A program made the translations under genes and the position numbers. A stretch of 64,000 nt of DNA from Athripsodes cinereus. Taxonomy: Eukaryota; Arthropoda; Insecta; Trichoptera; Leptoceridae. Location of the stretch: contig OX388316.1 of NCBI GenBank assembly GCA_947579605.1, positions 13,829,290 to 13,893,289 on the forward strand, read 5' to 3'. Positions 10,602 through 22,200 of this stretch are shown here, piece after piece (position 1 is the stretch's first letter; every line of letters starts with the position of its first letter). The notes beneath the pieces are model-generated. The model saw only the letters and a list, made by a program, of their open reading frames with translations. It was not told the DNA's origin and did not search any database.

Positions 10602-10991
10602 GATCATAAACAATAATTTGATACTGTAATTCAAAGTTATTCCGAATTCCATGTAATTTAGTAAAGTTATATTGACAATGTGAGTGTGTTAAAATGATAA
10701 CAATGTTTGTCCTTGTATGCCCCGAATAGGACAATATTTACTAACTAATCTGTATTGTTAATGTTATGTGTTCTGTTATAAATGTACATTATATATTGTT
10801 GAGATAATGATCCGATATATTGTATCAACTGGTGTAATTTTATCTTTTTGAAGAACTGCCATTAAAATTGATTTGATTTTTAAGCATTATTGAACTTAGT
10901 AAGAATAGCAATAATTATCTAATTACCTATTGGATATTGTTGACCGAAGTAAGAAACGTATTTTCTAATATTTTCTAAGCAAATAGATAAA
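10602..10991. other. Intergenic, possible old LINE 3' UTR
   Basis: AT-rich text resembling other LINE 3' UTRs here (GTCCTTGTATGCCCCG near 10711, T-rich end near 10880). It cannot be assigned. Confidence 0.3.
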
Positions 10992-12457
10992 AATATTAGA
11001 TAATTATCTCACTTATACTTATTTTACCTTTGTGACTATATATATATGAATCCTCTATTTACAATGAATGACTTTATTAAATATTTTTTATTGACTTATA
11101 ATAATTATCTCACTGACACTTATTTTACCGATATGACTATATTATTATGACTATATGATATACCGATATACCGATATGACTATATACATTCGATAAAGTA
11201 GAATGGGAACAACTTTTTAACACCCTCAACCAGATAGGAATGAGTTATAAAGACAGAAGAGCAATCTGGAGCTTATACAAGAACGAAATGGCTGTGATTA
11301 AAAGCGGAGAGAGCTGTGCAGAAGCAAGGGTCGAACAAGGCGTAAGACAAGGATGCTCAATGTCGCCAGCTCTCTTTAACTGCTATATACAGCGAGCCAT
11401 TGATGAACTGAGAGAAGAAATGAAGAACTGGACAGGAGTAAAAATAAATGGGAAAAAGGTCGACATGATAAGATATGCTGACGACATAGCACTGCTCGCA
11501 GACTCCGAGATGGAGCTGAACGAAGCCTTAGGAAAAATGGAAAGTATACTGTTGTCAAAGTACAACATGAAAATAAATAAAGAAAAAACAAAATGTATGG
11601 TCGTTGGAAGAAAGGAAGCGACTGCGAACATTGCCATAAATGGAGTGAGCATCAAACAAGTAAGTGAATTCGTGTACCTGGGCAGTAGAATAAACCAGGA
11701 TGGACGCTCCAAAGCAGAAATCGTAAGCAGAATAAACCAGGCAAGGATTGCCTTTAACAAAAAATCGAAGATATTGGAATCCCCAAATATTGACTTAAGC
11801 GTAAGGAAGAACCTTACTAAAGCCTTTGTATGGAGCATTCTGCTTTATGGTTGTGAGACATGGACCATCAGCAAGAGTGAAAGCGGACGGTTGGCGGCCT
11901 TTGAAATGTGGTGATACAGACGCATGCTTAAGATCCATTGGTCGGAGCACGTCGAAAATGAAGAAGTATTAACCAGGGTAGGCGAAAAAAGGCAACTCCT
12001 TAAGAGAATCAGCCAACAACGAGCTAACTGGATTGGCCACAACATCAGGCACCCAGGACTACTCATAGCCATCGCGGAGGGAAAGACCGACGGGACAAAT
12101 GGCAGAGGCCGACCAAGAGACGCATATATGGACCAACTGAAGAGTGATATGAACTGTGGCTCATACGTAGAGCTGAAAAGACTGGCGGAGAATAGAGACG
12201 AATGGAGAAGAAAAACCAAACTCGTTGCAGACCAATCCAATGGATTGTAACTCATTATATATAGACTATATATTTTTAAATTCTCTATTTACAATGACTC
12301 ATTTGAATATTTTTGATTGACATAATTATAATTATCTCATCTTACACTTATTTTACCTGTATGACTATATATTTATAAATCCTCTATTTACAATGACATA
12401 TTTGAATATTTTTGATTGACTTATAATTATTTCACTTACACTTATTTTACCTGTAAT
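10992..12457. repeat. Satellite-like tandem repeat (~96 bp), split by a LINE
   Basis: Units start with GACTATATATTTATAAATCC and end with CACTTATTTTACC. They are at 11034-11134, 11135-11186 continuing at 12264-12361, and 12362-12457, with a partial unit before 11034. The second unit is interrupted by the RTE-like LINE fragment. The join GACTATATA is present on both sides of the insertion. Confidence 0.75.
11187..12263 (+). pseudogene. 5'-truncated RTE-like LINE reverse transcriptase
   Basis: Reading starts inside the RT domain at FDKVEW (11189). It continues through the GVRQGCSMSP motif and the catalytic YADDIALLAD (about 11473), then FVYLGS and the C-terminal LLYGCETWT, and ends at 12248-12250 with ...DQSNGL. 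One in-frame TGA (11912-11914) follows EMW, so the protein is broken into 224 and 108 residue frames. The endonuclease and N-terminal half are missing. The 9 bp GACTATATA is duplicated at 11178-11186 and 12264-12272, as expected of target-primed insertion. The 3' UTR is very short and ends in a TA-rich tail. The clade (RTE-like) is inferred from the C-terminal signature and the short 3' UTR. Confidence 0.85.
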
Positions 12458-12469
12458 ACTGTACTTGAT

Positions 12470-12570
12470 ATAACAAATTTATTGTGTAGTTTTTGTTGTT
12501 TATGATTGTTAACATGTCAAAGGCTAACGCCGTAAATATATGAAATAAAATAAAATAAAATAAAATAATA
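12470..12570 (+). mobile_element. LINE F3 3' tail fragment
   Basis: ACATGTCAAAGGCTAACGCCGTA followed by an (AAAAT)n tail (12541-12567) matches the 3' ends of the F3 copies at 33490 and, in reverse, at 25210 and 50710. Confidence 0.55.
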
Positions 12571-12687
12571 TCCAAAGATACGCGCGGTCTTATGATAAAA
12601 AAATATAATTATATTATATATTTTTTCTTCAAATATAGATACCTATACATTTTTACAACAATAATAATTTCTTTGTAAATACACAGC

Positions 12688-12773
12688 AAACATATTAATA
12701 ATTGTTTTATCAACTAAATTTTACTTGATAAAACATATTAATAATTGTTTTATCAACTAAATTTTACTTGATT
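12688..12773. repeat. Two-copy tandem duplication, period 43 bp
   Basis: The 43 bp starting AAACATATTAATAATTG (12688) is repeated without visible change at 12731. The duplication looks recent and has no coding content. Confidence 0.85.
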
Positions 12774-12854
12774 AGTAGCGGGTATTCTTTATTCAGTTCT
12801 TATGAATAATTATGTTGGTAATAATTCAGAAAAATGAATTTATTTTTGTAGGAA

Positions 12855-12998
12855 CGTATAAGACATTTAACATGACATTCAGCGATGAATCGCATCGGTC
12901 CTGAATGTTTTATTTTTATTTTATTGTAAAGACAATCTGTATTTTTATTACATTCAATTATTCCACTGGTTACCTCACTTGTGAGAGATGATATAGTT
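12855..12998 (+). repeat. Family A repeat, 5' truncated
   Basis: Begins at the AAGACATT stem and keeps CAGCGATGAAT, CTGAATGTTTT, TTACCTCACTTGTGAG. The 3' end is degraded (GATGATATAG). Confidence 0.6.
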
Positions 12999-14367
12999 AT
13001 AAATAAGAAGGGCGTGAATTTGTTTCTACGCGTTGTCAAACTATGATTTAAAAAAAAAGTTTAATAATAATCCTTATTTTCCTACCTCGCTTTACGTGAA
13101 ATGGTGTTCTGCATGTAAAGAGATATTTAAGTACAAAGATGTCTTTTAAAATGTTATACTTACTTACCTTTGAAAAATATCTTGAAAAGATTCAAATACT
13201 CACCAAAGTCGAGAACATAAAGGGTACCTTAATAATATCATTAAAAAGGAAATAACCTCAAAAAATCTCATAAAACTGAGGATATAACTTTGAACTAAGA
13301 AGGTTGGAAAAAGGTAAGACGATGCTACTGAAAAAATATTTACGGTCAAAAATAATTATTATTTTTCAGTAGGAGATACTTACATCGTATATACAGAGAC
13401 GGAAGAAATATGTACTGCAAATTTATTATTTTGTCCCAAATATCCAAGAATATTACAAAACATAAAAATATAAGTAGAAAGATTCTCTTCATTTCTACAG
13501 CATCATCGTGGATTCAAAGATTTTTTGCGTCCTTGGAAAGCAATCTATTTTTAGTTATATTTATAGATAATAATATATTTTTTTCTAAACAAAATATACC
13601 GCAATGAAAATAAAATTTATGATCCCTTCGCTACCTGAGCATTGTAGAGATGCCGTATATGAATCGTTTAGTGTCAGTTCTTTTGACTCTGAAAACACAA
13701 TATTCAATGTAATTTTTACGAAAAATGTTACACCCAAAATGTTAGTTTGTGTGGGGATATGATAAATGGTTATTATTTTTTGCCGGTTCGTCCCATCGGT
13801 AAAGCACACGTCAAGGAACACATTATTTATTTTGTTGATTAGCTTCGAAACACATAATATCATGAGTTACAAAAACAACATTTAGATACTTAGGTACCTA
13901 GCGAGTATTACATATATATTTTTGACTAGTTTTCTAAAGATTATTATTAGAGACCTATGTACCAACTATATGTACATGAAGTGTAATTCCTTACAAAATC
14001 AACAAAATTATAATAACTAACCTAATGTTTTTAATATTTTAAAAGTGACGAACAATTGAGACACGGGTGGACAGTGATCAACAAATTTGTCTTACAATTA
14101 TGAACCTTGTATCTATGGTTATTATAAGTTTGAAATACATTATAAATAGCCTAGAACAAAATAAACTGTGAATTACTCAAAACAAGGTACATTTTTTTGT
14201 CTAAATTAACAATCAATACCTATACGCGAAAATATAGTATAATTTGCATTAGTAACTAGAGCTAATTGAAACAAATTTTAAACTATACCTATAGGAGTAG
14301 GTATTACTCTACAAACAATTCATTATTTCATCTCATCATTAATTCGTTATTATATATTTTATATAGC
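12999..14367. other. Intergenic, no gene seen
   Basis: An 11 bp hairpin (CTACTGAAAAA against TTTTTCAGTAG, 13325-13372) is present. The open frame on the minus strand at 13585-13863 has no recognisable domain and no coding signature. Confidence 0.5.
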
Positions 14368-14605
14368 CAGTGGATTCCCGGCTAAAAATAGCACTCCCAT
14401 TCTCATCGGTCAGTTATGGAGTGTTCTATGAAAGGCAGATATTAGTAAAACATTCCAAATAAGACATTTCATATCTTTAATTCAACTATGAGGCATGCCA
14501 CCCATTCTGAACGTCTTATTTTTTTTTTGCCACGGAGAGGAACATTGCATGTTTATTGTATGCAGTCGGTCCGTTAACTACCGTGGGAAATGCCGTATTG
14601 GTATG
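14368..14605 (+). repeat. Family A repeat, near full length
   Basis: Blocks GTGGATTCCCGG, GTGTTCTATGAAAGGCAG, AAGACATTTC, CTATGAGGCATGCCACCC, GAACGTCTTATT, GAGAGGA, GCATGTTTATTGTATGC and GTGGGAAATGCCGTATTGGTAT are all present in order. Confidence 0.7.
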
Positions 14606-16137
14606 AATGAATAAATATTCGATATATTTACAAAATATTTTTATTGTGTTTTATATATTATTAAATATTTTTATTTTTAAGTGTATTTATGTAGGTACAG
14701 CAGTTAAGATAATTACTACAATCATCATTACCTACAGCATGTACAAACTACCTGTTATCTTATTTCCTCTTCTTCTACAGTGTAATATTGTACAGTAAAT
14801 TTAATACAATACTATTAGTTTTATCTTATAAAAACCACAAGTACAAAAAAACAATAACAATTTCAACTACTGAAAAAGATAAGTTAAAATTCTTTTCTAC
14901 ATTATTAACATTAGTATATTATACTAACAGACTATAGTAATATCAAGTAAATATACAAATTCGATATGGTCCATAAAACGGGTATGTTAAATACACATAC
15001 CTATATAAGTTTAGAAAACTGTGTAATAGACCTTGAAATAATAACACCAAACATGGAGAACATTCTGTTATTCTATGAGATCTTTTAAATTCTTTGTTTG
15101 CACAAAAACAATGGTTTAAAAACCATAGAAGTAATTACTACTGCAAAACCAAACATTGTCGTAAATTAACTTTACGACCAACTTTACCAAACAATAATTA
15201 CTTGAAATATTACCTTTTACATAAGTTTTATTACACTTCACCATTATGTCATCAATTTCAATACAATTTGTAACTATAGCCGTATTGTTTTAAATATTGC
15301 TACTTTTTGCCCAGACGATATTGTTTTCAAGAACAAAACGGAACGCAACGGGAGTTTTTGTACAATCAAAATAATAATAATAAAGTGTGTAGAAATTGGT
15401 CAAAAATAATTTGTCTCCATTTTTTTTCTATCATTCGTTTTATGTAATAGTTACAATATGTTTGTCTTCAAGGCTTTATGACAGGAAAGCGATAGAGATA
15501 AAGACTTTTCAAGTTTACCGACGACACAATATAAAAAAGCTTGTATTCTGTCAATATTGGTCATCTGGAAATATTTATGAGTTTAATATTATGAGAAATA
15601 ATAAAGTATCATAACTTAACCTTGTTAATATAAATAATAATAATATTTTTTGAAAAGATTTGCGGTTGATAGCTCTTCAATGTTTTAATATGTATATAAT
15701 ATTTTTTTATAATAATACACAGCAGGATACAGCGCGTTTTGCTAGTGAAATTTAATCATATTTTCAAACATTCTCGCTGTATTGTGCAAATACCTAAATT
15801 ATACAAAGAAACACATTCTGTTACATACTAAGTTTTTTTCTTTACCTTTTGGATAACAATGAACCGCTTTTCCAGTTCATTTAGCAACACAGGTCACGTT
15901 ACAATATCAAAGTGGCTCGTGATTTCTTTGTGAAGAAACCGACAATATTTTATTTTGTATGAAGATTTTACTAGATCTAGGATATCTATATCAATGTTTC
16001 CTTTTTAATGTGAATAAATACATAATAGTTACATACATAAAGATTCTCCCTTACATTGTTAGAAAACTCAAACAAATCGATAATTTTATGATTGTATTTT
16101 TTTGTTTCCAATTTATCACAAATCATAAAATAAAAAG
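14606..16137. other. Intergenic, no gene seen
   Basis: AT-rich. The short frames at 14607, 15396 and 15959 are unremarkable. Confidence 0.5.
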
Positions 16138-16322
16138 TGTTCTAGTGTCCTGTATAAGGCAGGTGTTCAAAAAAATAAATATATTTTAAATCTTAAATTT
16201 TGCAATGAGGTTTACCAACCATTCTTTTTTGTTTGGAACAGAGAGGACAGCTTGCATGTTTGTTACATGCATCTGTTCTGGTGGCTACCCCACTTGTCGG
16301 ATATGCCGTAGTGGTATAGTAG
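16138..16322 (+). repeat. Family A repeat, 5' truncated
   Basis: Starts at GTGTCCTGTATAAGGCAGGT and ends at GATATGCCGTAGTGGTATAG. The AAGACATT/AATGTCTT stem is lost in this copy. Confidence 0.7.
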
Positions 16323-17609
16323 GTAGTAATAAAATTGAAAATTACATTATTTTACTATAAATATAGCGTTAAGATATACAGTACCTACTTACCTAGATTA
16401 TTTAGATTCTTAGTTTGTTACTTACCTATAGATCAGCACAGGTTAAATAAAACTCATCAAAATGTTATTTCTTCCACCTTCTTAACGTTGATTCCCTCAG
16501 TCTTACAAATGTATTTTCTTCTTATAGTTCTTCTGTACAAATGTACTGGATTAAAACTTCAAAAATATATTTTGATTAACACTTTTTCTTAATAATGTTC
16601 TCCAGTACTATCTATCAGTCCCCAATTTATTGACCATCAGTGACTCGTCTAATCATATGTACATCAGTTGCTTTTTTGTTTATTCATGTATGTGCAAATA
16701 AAATCAATCTTAAAGTATCTAATACCTATTTTCATAATAGATAAGTATTTTATTATATGTAAGTAAACTGAGCTTAATGTAATATAGCAAATGGTTATAA
16801 GTTGAGTAGAATATTGCATTGTCTATATTTTGTGCTTTGTAAATTATTTCTGTTCAAATGTAGGTATTGACATTTGATTGGTAAAGCAGATTTATAAGGA
16901 TTATATAAATTAAAAGAGGTGTAATTTTAAGTAACATTTCTCATTTATTCATTTTATATTACTCCAATCTCCAATCCGCAACAATAATTATGTGCTCCTA
17001 ATACTATATTTATATATTTACAGATATTTTTTAAATGGCATTCTATACAAGTAATTAAATATTATTTTTATAATATACCTGATCTAATACATTTTAGATA
17101 TACATTGGTAATTGCAGTGAAGGTATATGACTAGCTTCTTAAATTTAAATATTTACATACATATTTATTTTTGGCAAACAAATGTCACATTTAAATTTCA
17201 TGGTTTGCAATAGTAAGTAATTCAGAGTATAATAATTAATGTTACAAAGTACGTATACATTACAAAAAAAACTTATTTATATGACAATGTGTGTATTTGG
17301 AAAACTTAAAACCTACGATTATGTTTGTGTATAATAGTTTGGGATATATTACGTATATTTATATTATGATATCCTTTAGATAGATACAGAAATCTTGCAA
17401 ATATTTTTGAATGAATATTTAGAGAGTCATAAATTATAATAAACCTATATAAAAACAAAATCAGATATAACTAGAATAGTAGTTTGTATAATTATTATGT
17501 ATATATGGCCTTTTCAAGTTATAATAAAAAAAGGAAAAATAATATAAAAAGTTAATAACATCTATTTGCAAAATTTATATGAATCAAGTAGTTATTGACA
17601 AAAAATAGG
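16323..17609. other. Intergenic, no gene seen
   Basis: Very AT-rich. No coding or repeat signal is strong enough to name. Confidence 0.5.
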
Positions 17610-17760
17610 AATGTTTATTTATGTATTTGTTTATTTACGGTATAATTGCCTTTGATTACAAAATATTACAAGTTAGTATAAAGTGGGCAATTTTACAAAA
17701 TACAAAACAATGAAAATGTAATGAATACAATAATCTTGATAAAAATATTCAGAATATATC
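17610..17760 (-). mobile_element. Diverged LINE F3 3' tail (antisense)
   Basis: TTTATTTATGTATTTGTTTATTTACGGTAT followed by GCCTTTGATTAC is, in reverse, an AAAGGC...ACCGTA(AATA)n tail like the better F3 copies. It is old and weakly supported. Confidence 0.4.
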
Positions 17761-19205
17761 AGATTGAAACATTCTATCATCCATCCATCGAAAAACAAAT
17801 CTATTGTCTCAGCATACCTACCTATTACCGAGCACATGTAGACGGTTCACGACTGAATGTCTCTGGTAGTTAGTACGTGCATTTGATTCACTGAGTCCTT
17901 TGCCTAGTTTATAATTATAACAGATATTCTTTAAAGTAGCTGTACAGTGGAAGTGAAACTATCAATATATTAGGTATTTTATTAAAAAAATGTATTTTAA
18001 TTAAAAAATTATGGCAGACAAAATAAAAAAAAACTTTTCATTGTAAATAATGTAGAAAGTCATTAATTACAACATGAAACCTATTAATAAAAAAGGAAAA
18101 AAAATTAAACACAATATTTATTTTATGTTACAACAGAGTACCTATCGTGGTTTAATCATTTTTACGAGAGTGTAAATAATATTATAAATATTTTCAGTGA
18201 TAAATAGGTATGTAGGTATATCAATTTTATTCGATTTTAAATAAAATTAAAAGATGATGTAGATATAAGTAGGTATAAACGAATAATTAATTAATTATCA
18301 CAGTGTTGAAATAACATTAATTACACGGATTAATAAAATGTAATGTTTTGTCAAAATAATAATTGGATTTTTTATATTTTCGGTGTAAATACCTACAGTT
18401 TTTGTTTGAATTATAATATTTTCATTGAAAATAAAAAATATCAAATGCATTTGATCAGTTTAATCAGTATACATAACAAAAGGGGAAAAATGTTAATTAA
18501 TATAATGTTTGACACTCGAGTTCAACGAACGAATACATTTTCATTTTAATTGTCAATTTTTAAATTTTAATGCAACAAAAGATATCCCAAAGTATATTGT
18601 GCATGAAATAAACTGTTAAATATAAATAAAATACGAAAAAATTCATAGATAAATTTGATGATCCGAAATGTAAAAATTGTTATTTAGGGACATACTATTA
18701 ATGTTCTAAATATCAAATCCAAACTTTCTCTTTTGAGAGTATTTTTTTATATTAAATAAATATTATTGGCATAGGTACGTCAGAACTTCATTTATATATA
18801 CATATTATTCCAAATACACCAATATAATTATGAATACAAATTATAAGTATTTGGCAACATTCAATAAGTATGACAATAATAAGACAAGATATAAAATTAC
18901 AGACTTATAAACATACATATTATTATATGGATACTAACAATAACTAACATTGGTCATTTGTATAAATTTTATAAACTTGATATTAAATTAATTATAATAG
19001 TAATAGGAAAACTCAAACTTCACAAGAGTTATCTAACAGCCTTGAATATAATACGCTTGGAAAAGTAAGCATAGAAACTTTGTTTTGATATGACTTTACG
19101 TTATTTAATAAAATGATACGCTCATACCCATCGAGTTATCTAATAATAGAATTATAATAATTTAATGAAAATATCACAATTAACGTTTAAAGCAGGTGTA
19201 GAAAA
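17761..19205. other. 3' flank of the Toll gene
   Basis: AT-rich. On the minus strand, ATTAAA variants of the polyadenylation signal lie 40 and 97 bases past the stop codon (plus-strand TTTAAT at 19161 and 19104). A canonical AATAAA appears near 18118-18123. Which one ends the mRNA cannot be told. Confidence 0.35.
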
Positions 19206-22200
19206 TTATGCTGGATGATGAATATGAGGAGCTGGCCTGGGTCTCAGATAACCTTGCTCATCTAATGGTGATCTTCCATCCCTCCTAGCTCTCTCATAGC
19301 AGTGCGTATCGATTGAAATATAACTATGATTCAAAGCATCCACTTCGTATTGTTGACTAGCCTGTGTGGTATTTGTCAACAAAGAGGAATCATCCCCAGG
19401 GGTGGGAAGAGGAATATTCGCTGGTTGCAAAGGAAGAGAAGCATATTTGTACCACTGATCCAATGAAGTTGGAGAAGCGGTATATCTTGATACGCTTCTT
19501 CTACCACCATTAGGTAACATTTGATTTGTTGTTTTAGAAAGACTTTTATTCCATTGCAAATTAGCTATGTCTGGCATAGCGAAACGAATCTTCTCCCAAA
19601 ATCTTTTTTCTCCCCAAAATATGACGGTGCATACTTTGAAGAAAGATTGCATGTCCAAGTCTAAATTCAAGGCGCTTACATCTGTAGTTAAGATGAACAC
19701 GACCTTGTGTCTACGTTGTGATGGATTTATGGATTCAATAGCTGTTTTGATAGCTCTTTTGAAGTTCGGTTTTGACCAATCGTTTTGTAGGAAATTAAAG
19801 GAAATAATTAGTATCAAACGCTTTGAAGCTTCAGTAGCGTTTATAAAAGTATCATTCAAATAATTTTCGGAAGGAATTTGTAAGTCTCTGTAATGTAAAC
19901 ACATGGAATATCCCGATTGTTCAAGTTCGGGTGAAATCACTCTTGAAACAAAGTCATCATCTAGTAAACTATACACCATATAACCATCGTACATTCTATC
20001 CTTGTCTATTTCACAGTCCGTAACTGAATTATTTTTAAAAATTCGTACACCATATTTGGAATGAGCCCACAGACGTACATCTTGTCTAAATGAAAATATT
20101 AAGGCTCCCAATAAACATATTAATATCACTGCTATTAGGATTATTGACAGTAAAGGCACATAATTAATTCCTGTTTCGATTTCTTGAAACGCAAAGGGTT
20201 GGTTCTCTAATGGAACTACACTCACTTGAATGTTTTTTTGACACTTCACAGCAACTTCTTGAATTGTTTTGTTATTCAGTTCATTGTTTTCACTAACACA
20301 TAACATATTGTTGGTATTTTGATTGTTCTTAATTAACCATTTTTCCAGTTCATAAACGTTTTCACAATTACAGCTCCACATGTTTCCTTCTAAATAGATT
20401 TTATTAATATTCGAGGATAATGTAAAATATTTTGGATCGAAATCTCTCATTTTATTATATTCTAAATTCAATGTCTTCAAAGACGTCATTGGTATAAATG
20501 TATTGTTGTCAACATGAGTTATGGCATTATGGTTTAGATACAATTCTTTGAGATGCTTTGTTTGGTTGAATTCATGTCCCTTTAGTTGTGTGAGACGGTT
20601 ATTCCCTAAATGTAGAGTTTTTAGAGAATAAAGGCCATTGAATGTACCATTCTCGATTGATACAATATTACTATTGTTGAGATGTAAAACACTCAGCTTC
20701 TTCTTTCCAATAAATAAATGATTTCCCAAGGTTCCAAAATTGTTACCATCCAAATATATTTCTGTAGCATCCATAGGTATCTTTTCTGGAATATCTTCGT
20801 ATCCAGCATTGGAACAATCAATGACATTTGAACTCCAGTTACTATCGTGGTAACATGAACATCTATCGGGGCATGTCATTTTACAATCACAAGCTTCGTA
20901 TTCACAGCATGAACAATGCGACGAGCAATGACTCTCGTATGGACAAAGAAATTGCGAAGCAGGAAGATCCAATAAAGAAGTTGGTTGTCCATCACCATGT
21001 ACGATTTGACAGGTGACTGCTTCTAAATCCATGAATAGTGGAGATGTTCTCAAATGATTCCACTGATTTATTTTTTGTAGCCAACCCATTGTGCAATCGC
21101 ATGAAAATGGATTATCGCTAATATAAAACTGAGGTACTTCCTTATTTCTTGGTATCGGAGCTAAATTGAATGCACTCAATTCTATAGTTTGCAGTTTATT
21201 TGCATTCAATACTATTTTTCTCAGTTTTTGTTTACGAATAAATGTTCCAGGCTTCAAAGAGGTAATCTTATTATTATTCAAGAAGAATACTTGTACATTA
21301 TCGGGTACAGAAAATTCGTCTATTTCCGTTATGGCATTATAGCTCACATCTAAAGTTTCTATGTTAGACGAACTAACATTAAAATAGTTCTGTAACTTTG
21401 AAATGTTGTTCTTATGCAGATCCAACCACTCTAAGTTGGCGGGTAAATGACTATAATCAAACCATTCAATTCTATTGTCAGATATATTTAACCATCCGAG
21501 TGTATGTAAATTGTTGAATACCCCCCGGATGTCAGAGAGCTTATTGCCATCCAACCTAATTGCCTTTAGTGTTGGATTTGAATCAAAAGCGCCTTTGTCT
21601 ACATTTTCAATCTTATTTGATGCCAAATTCAATATTTGTAATGAGGGCAATGTCACAAAAGCATCTTTTGATATATTTGTGATCCCATTATCAACAAGGC
21701 GTAGGCCGTATAATTCTTCTAATCCTTCAAATGAGGCATTATCTACTTTTGTAATGTTATTCTTGCCAATATCCAATGTTTTCAAAAATCTTAACTTTCT
21801 TATGGAGTCTGGTACACAATCTAAATAATTTCCATTCAATGCTAAATCTTGTAAATATGTGATATTTTCGAAAGATCTTGGATGAATTGACTGGATTTGG
21901 TTGTTGTCTAAATACAGCTGATTTAGTACATACAAATTGGAGAAATGAAATTCATCAATATGTTTTAAATTATTATTCGATAAGTATAAGAAATGAAGAT
22001 TTTTCAGTTCAACAAATGCTCCATTACTAATAGTTTCAATGAAATTATTCTCTAAATTCAGCACATGTAGCGTGTTCAGATCTTGGAATATTTTCGGGTC
22101 CAAACGGGTTAACTTGTTGTGAGATAAGTTCAATAACACTAAACGCACGAGGCCGGCGAAAGTATCTCTATTAACCCATTCATTGGTTAGTTTATTTCTG

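Noticed and set aside
11376..12255. Minus-strand frames of 71-151 codons across the LINE
   Set aside because: Shadows of the reverse transcriptase reading frame on the plus strand.
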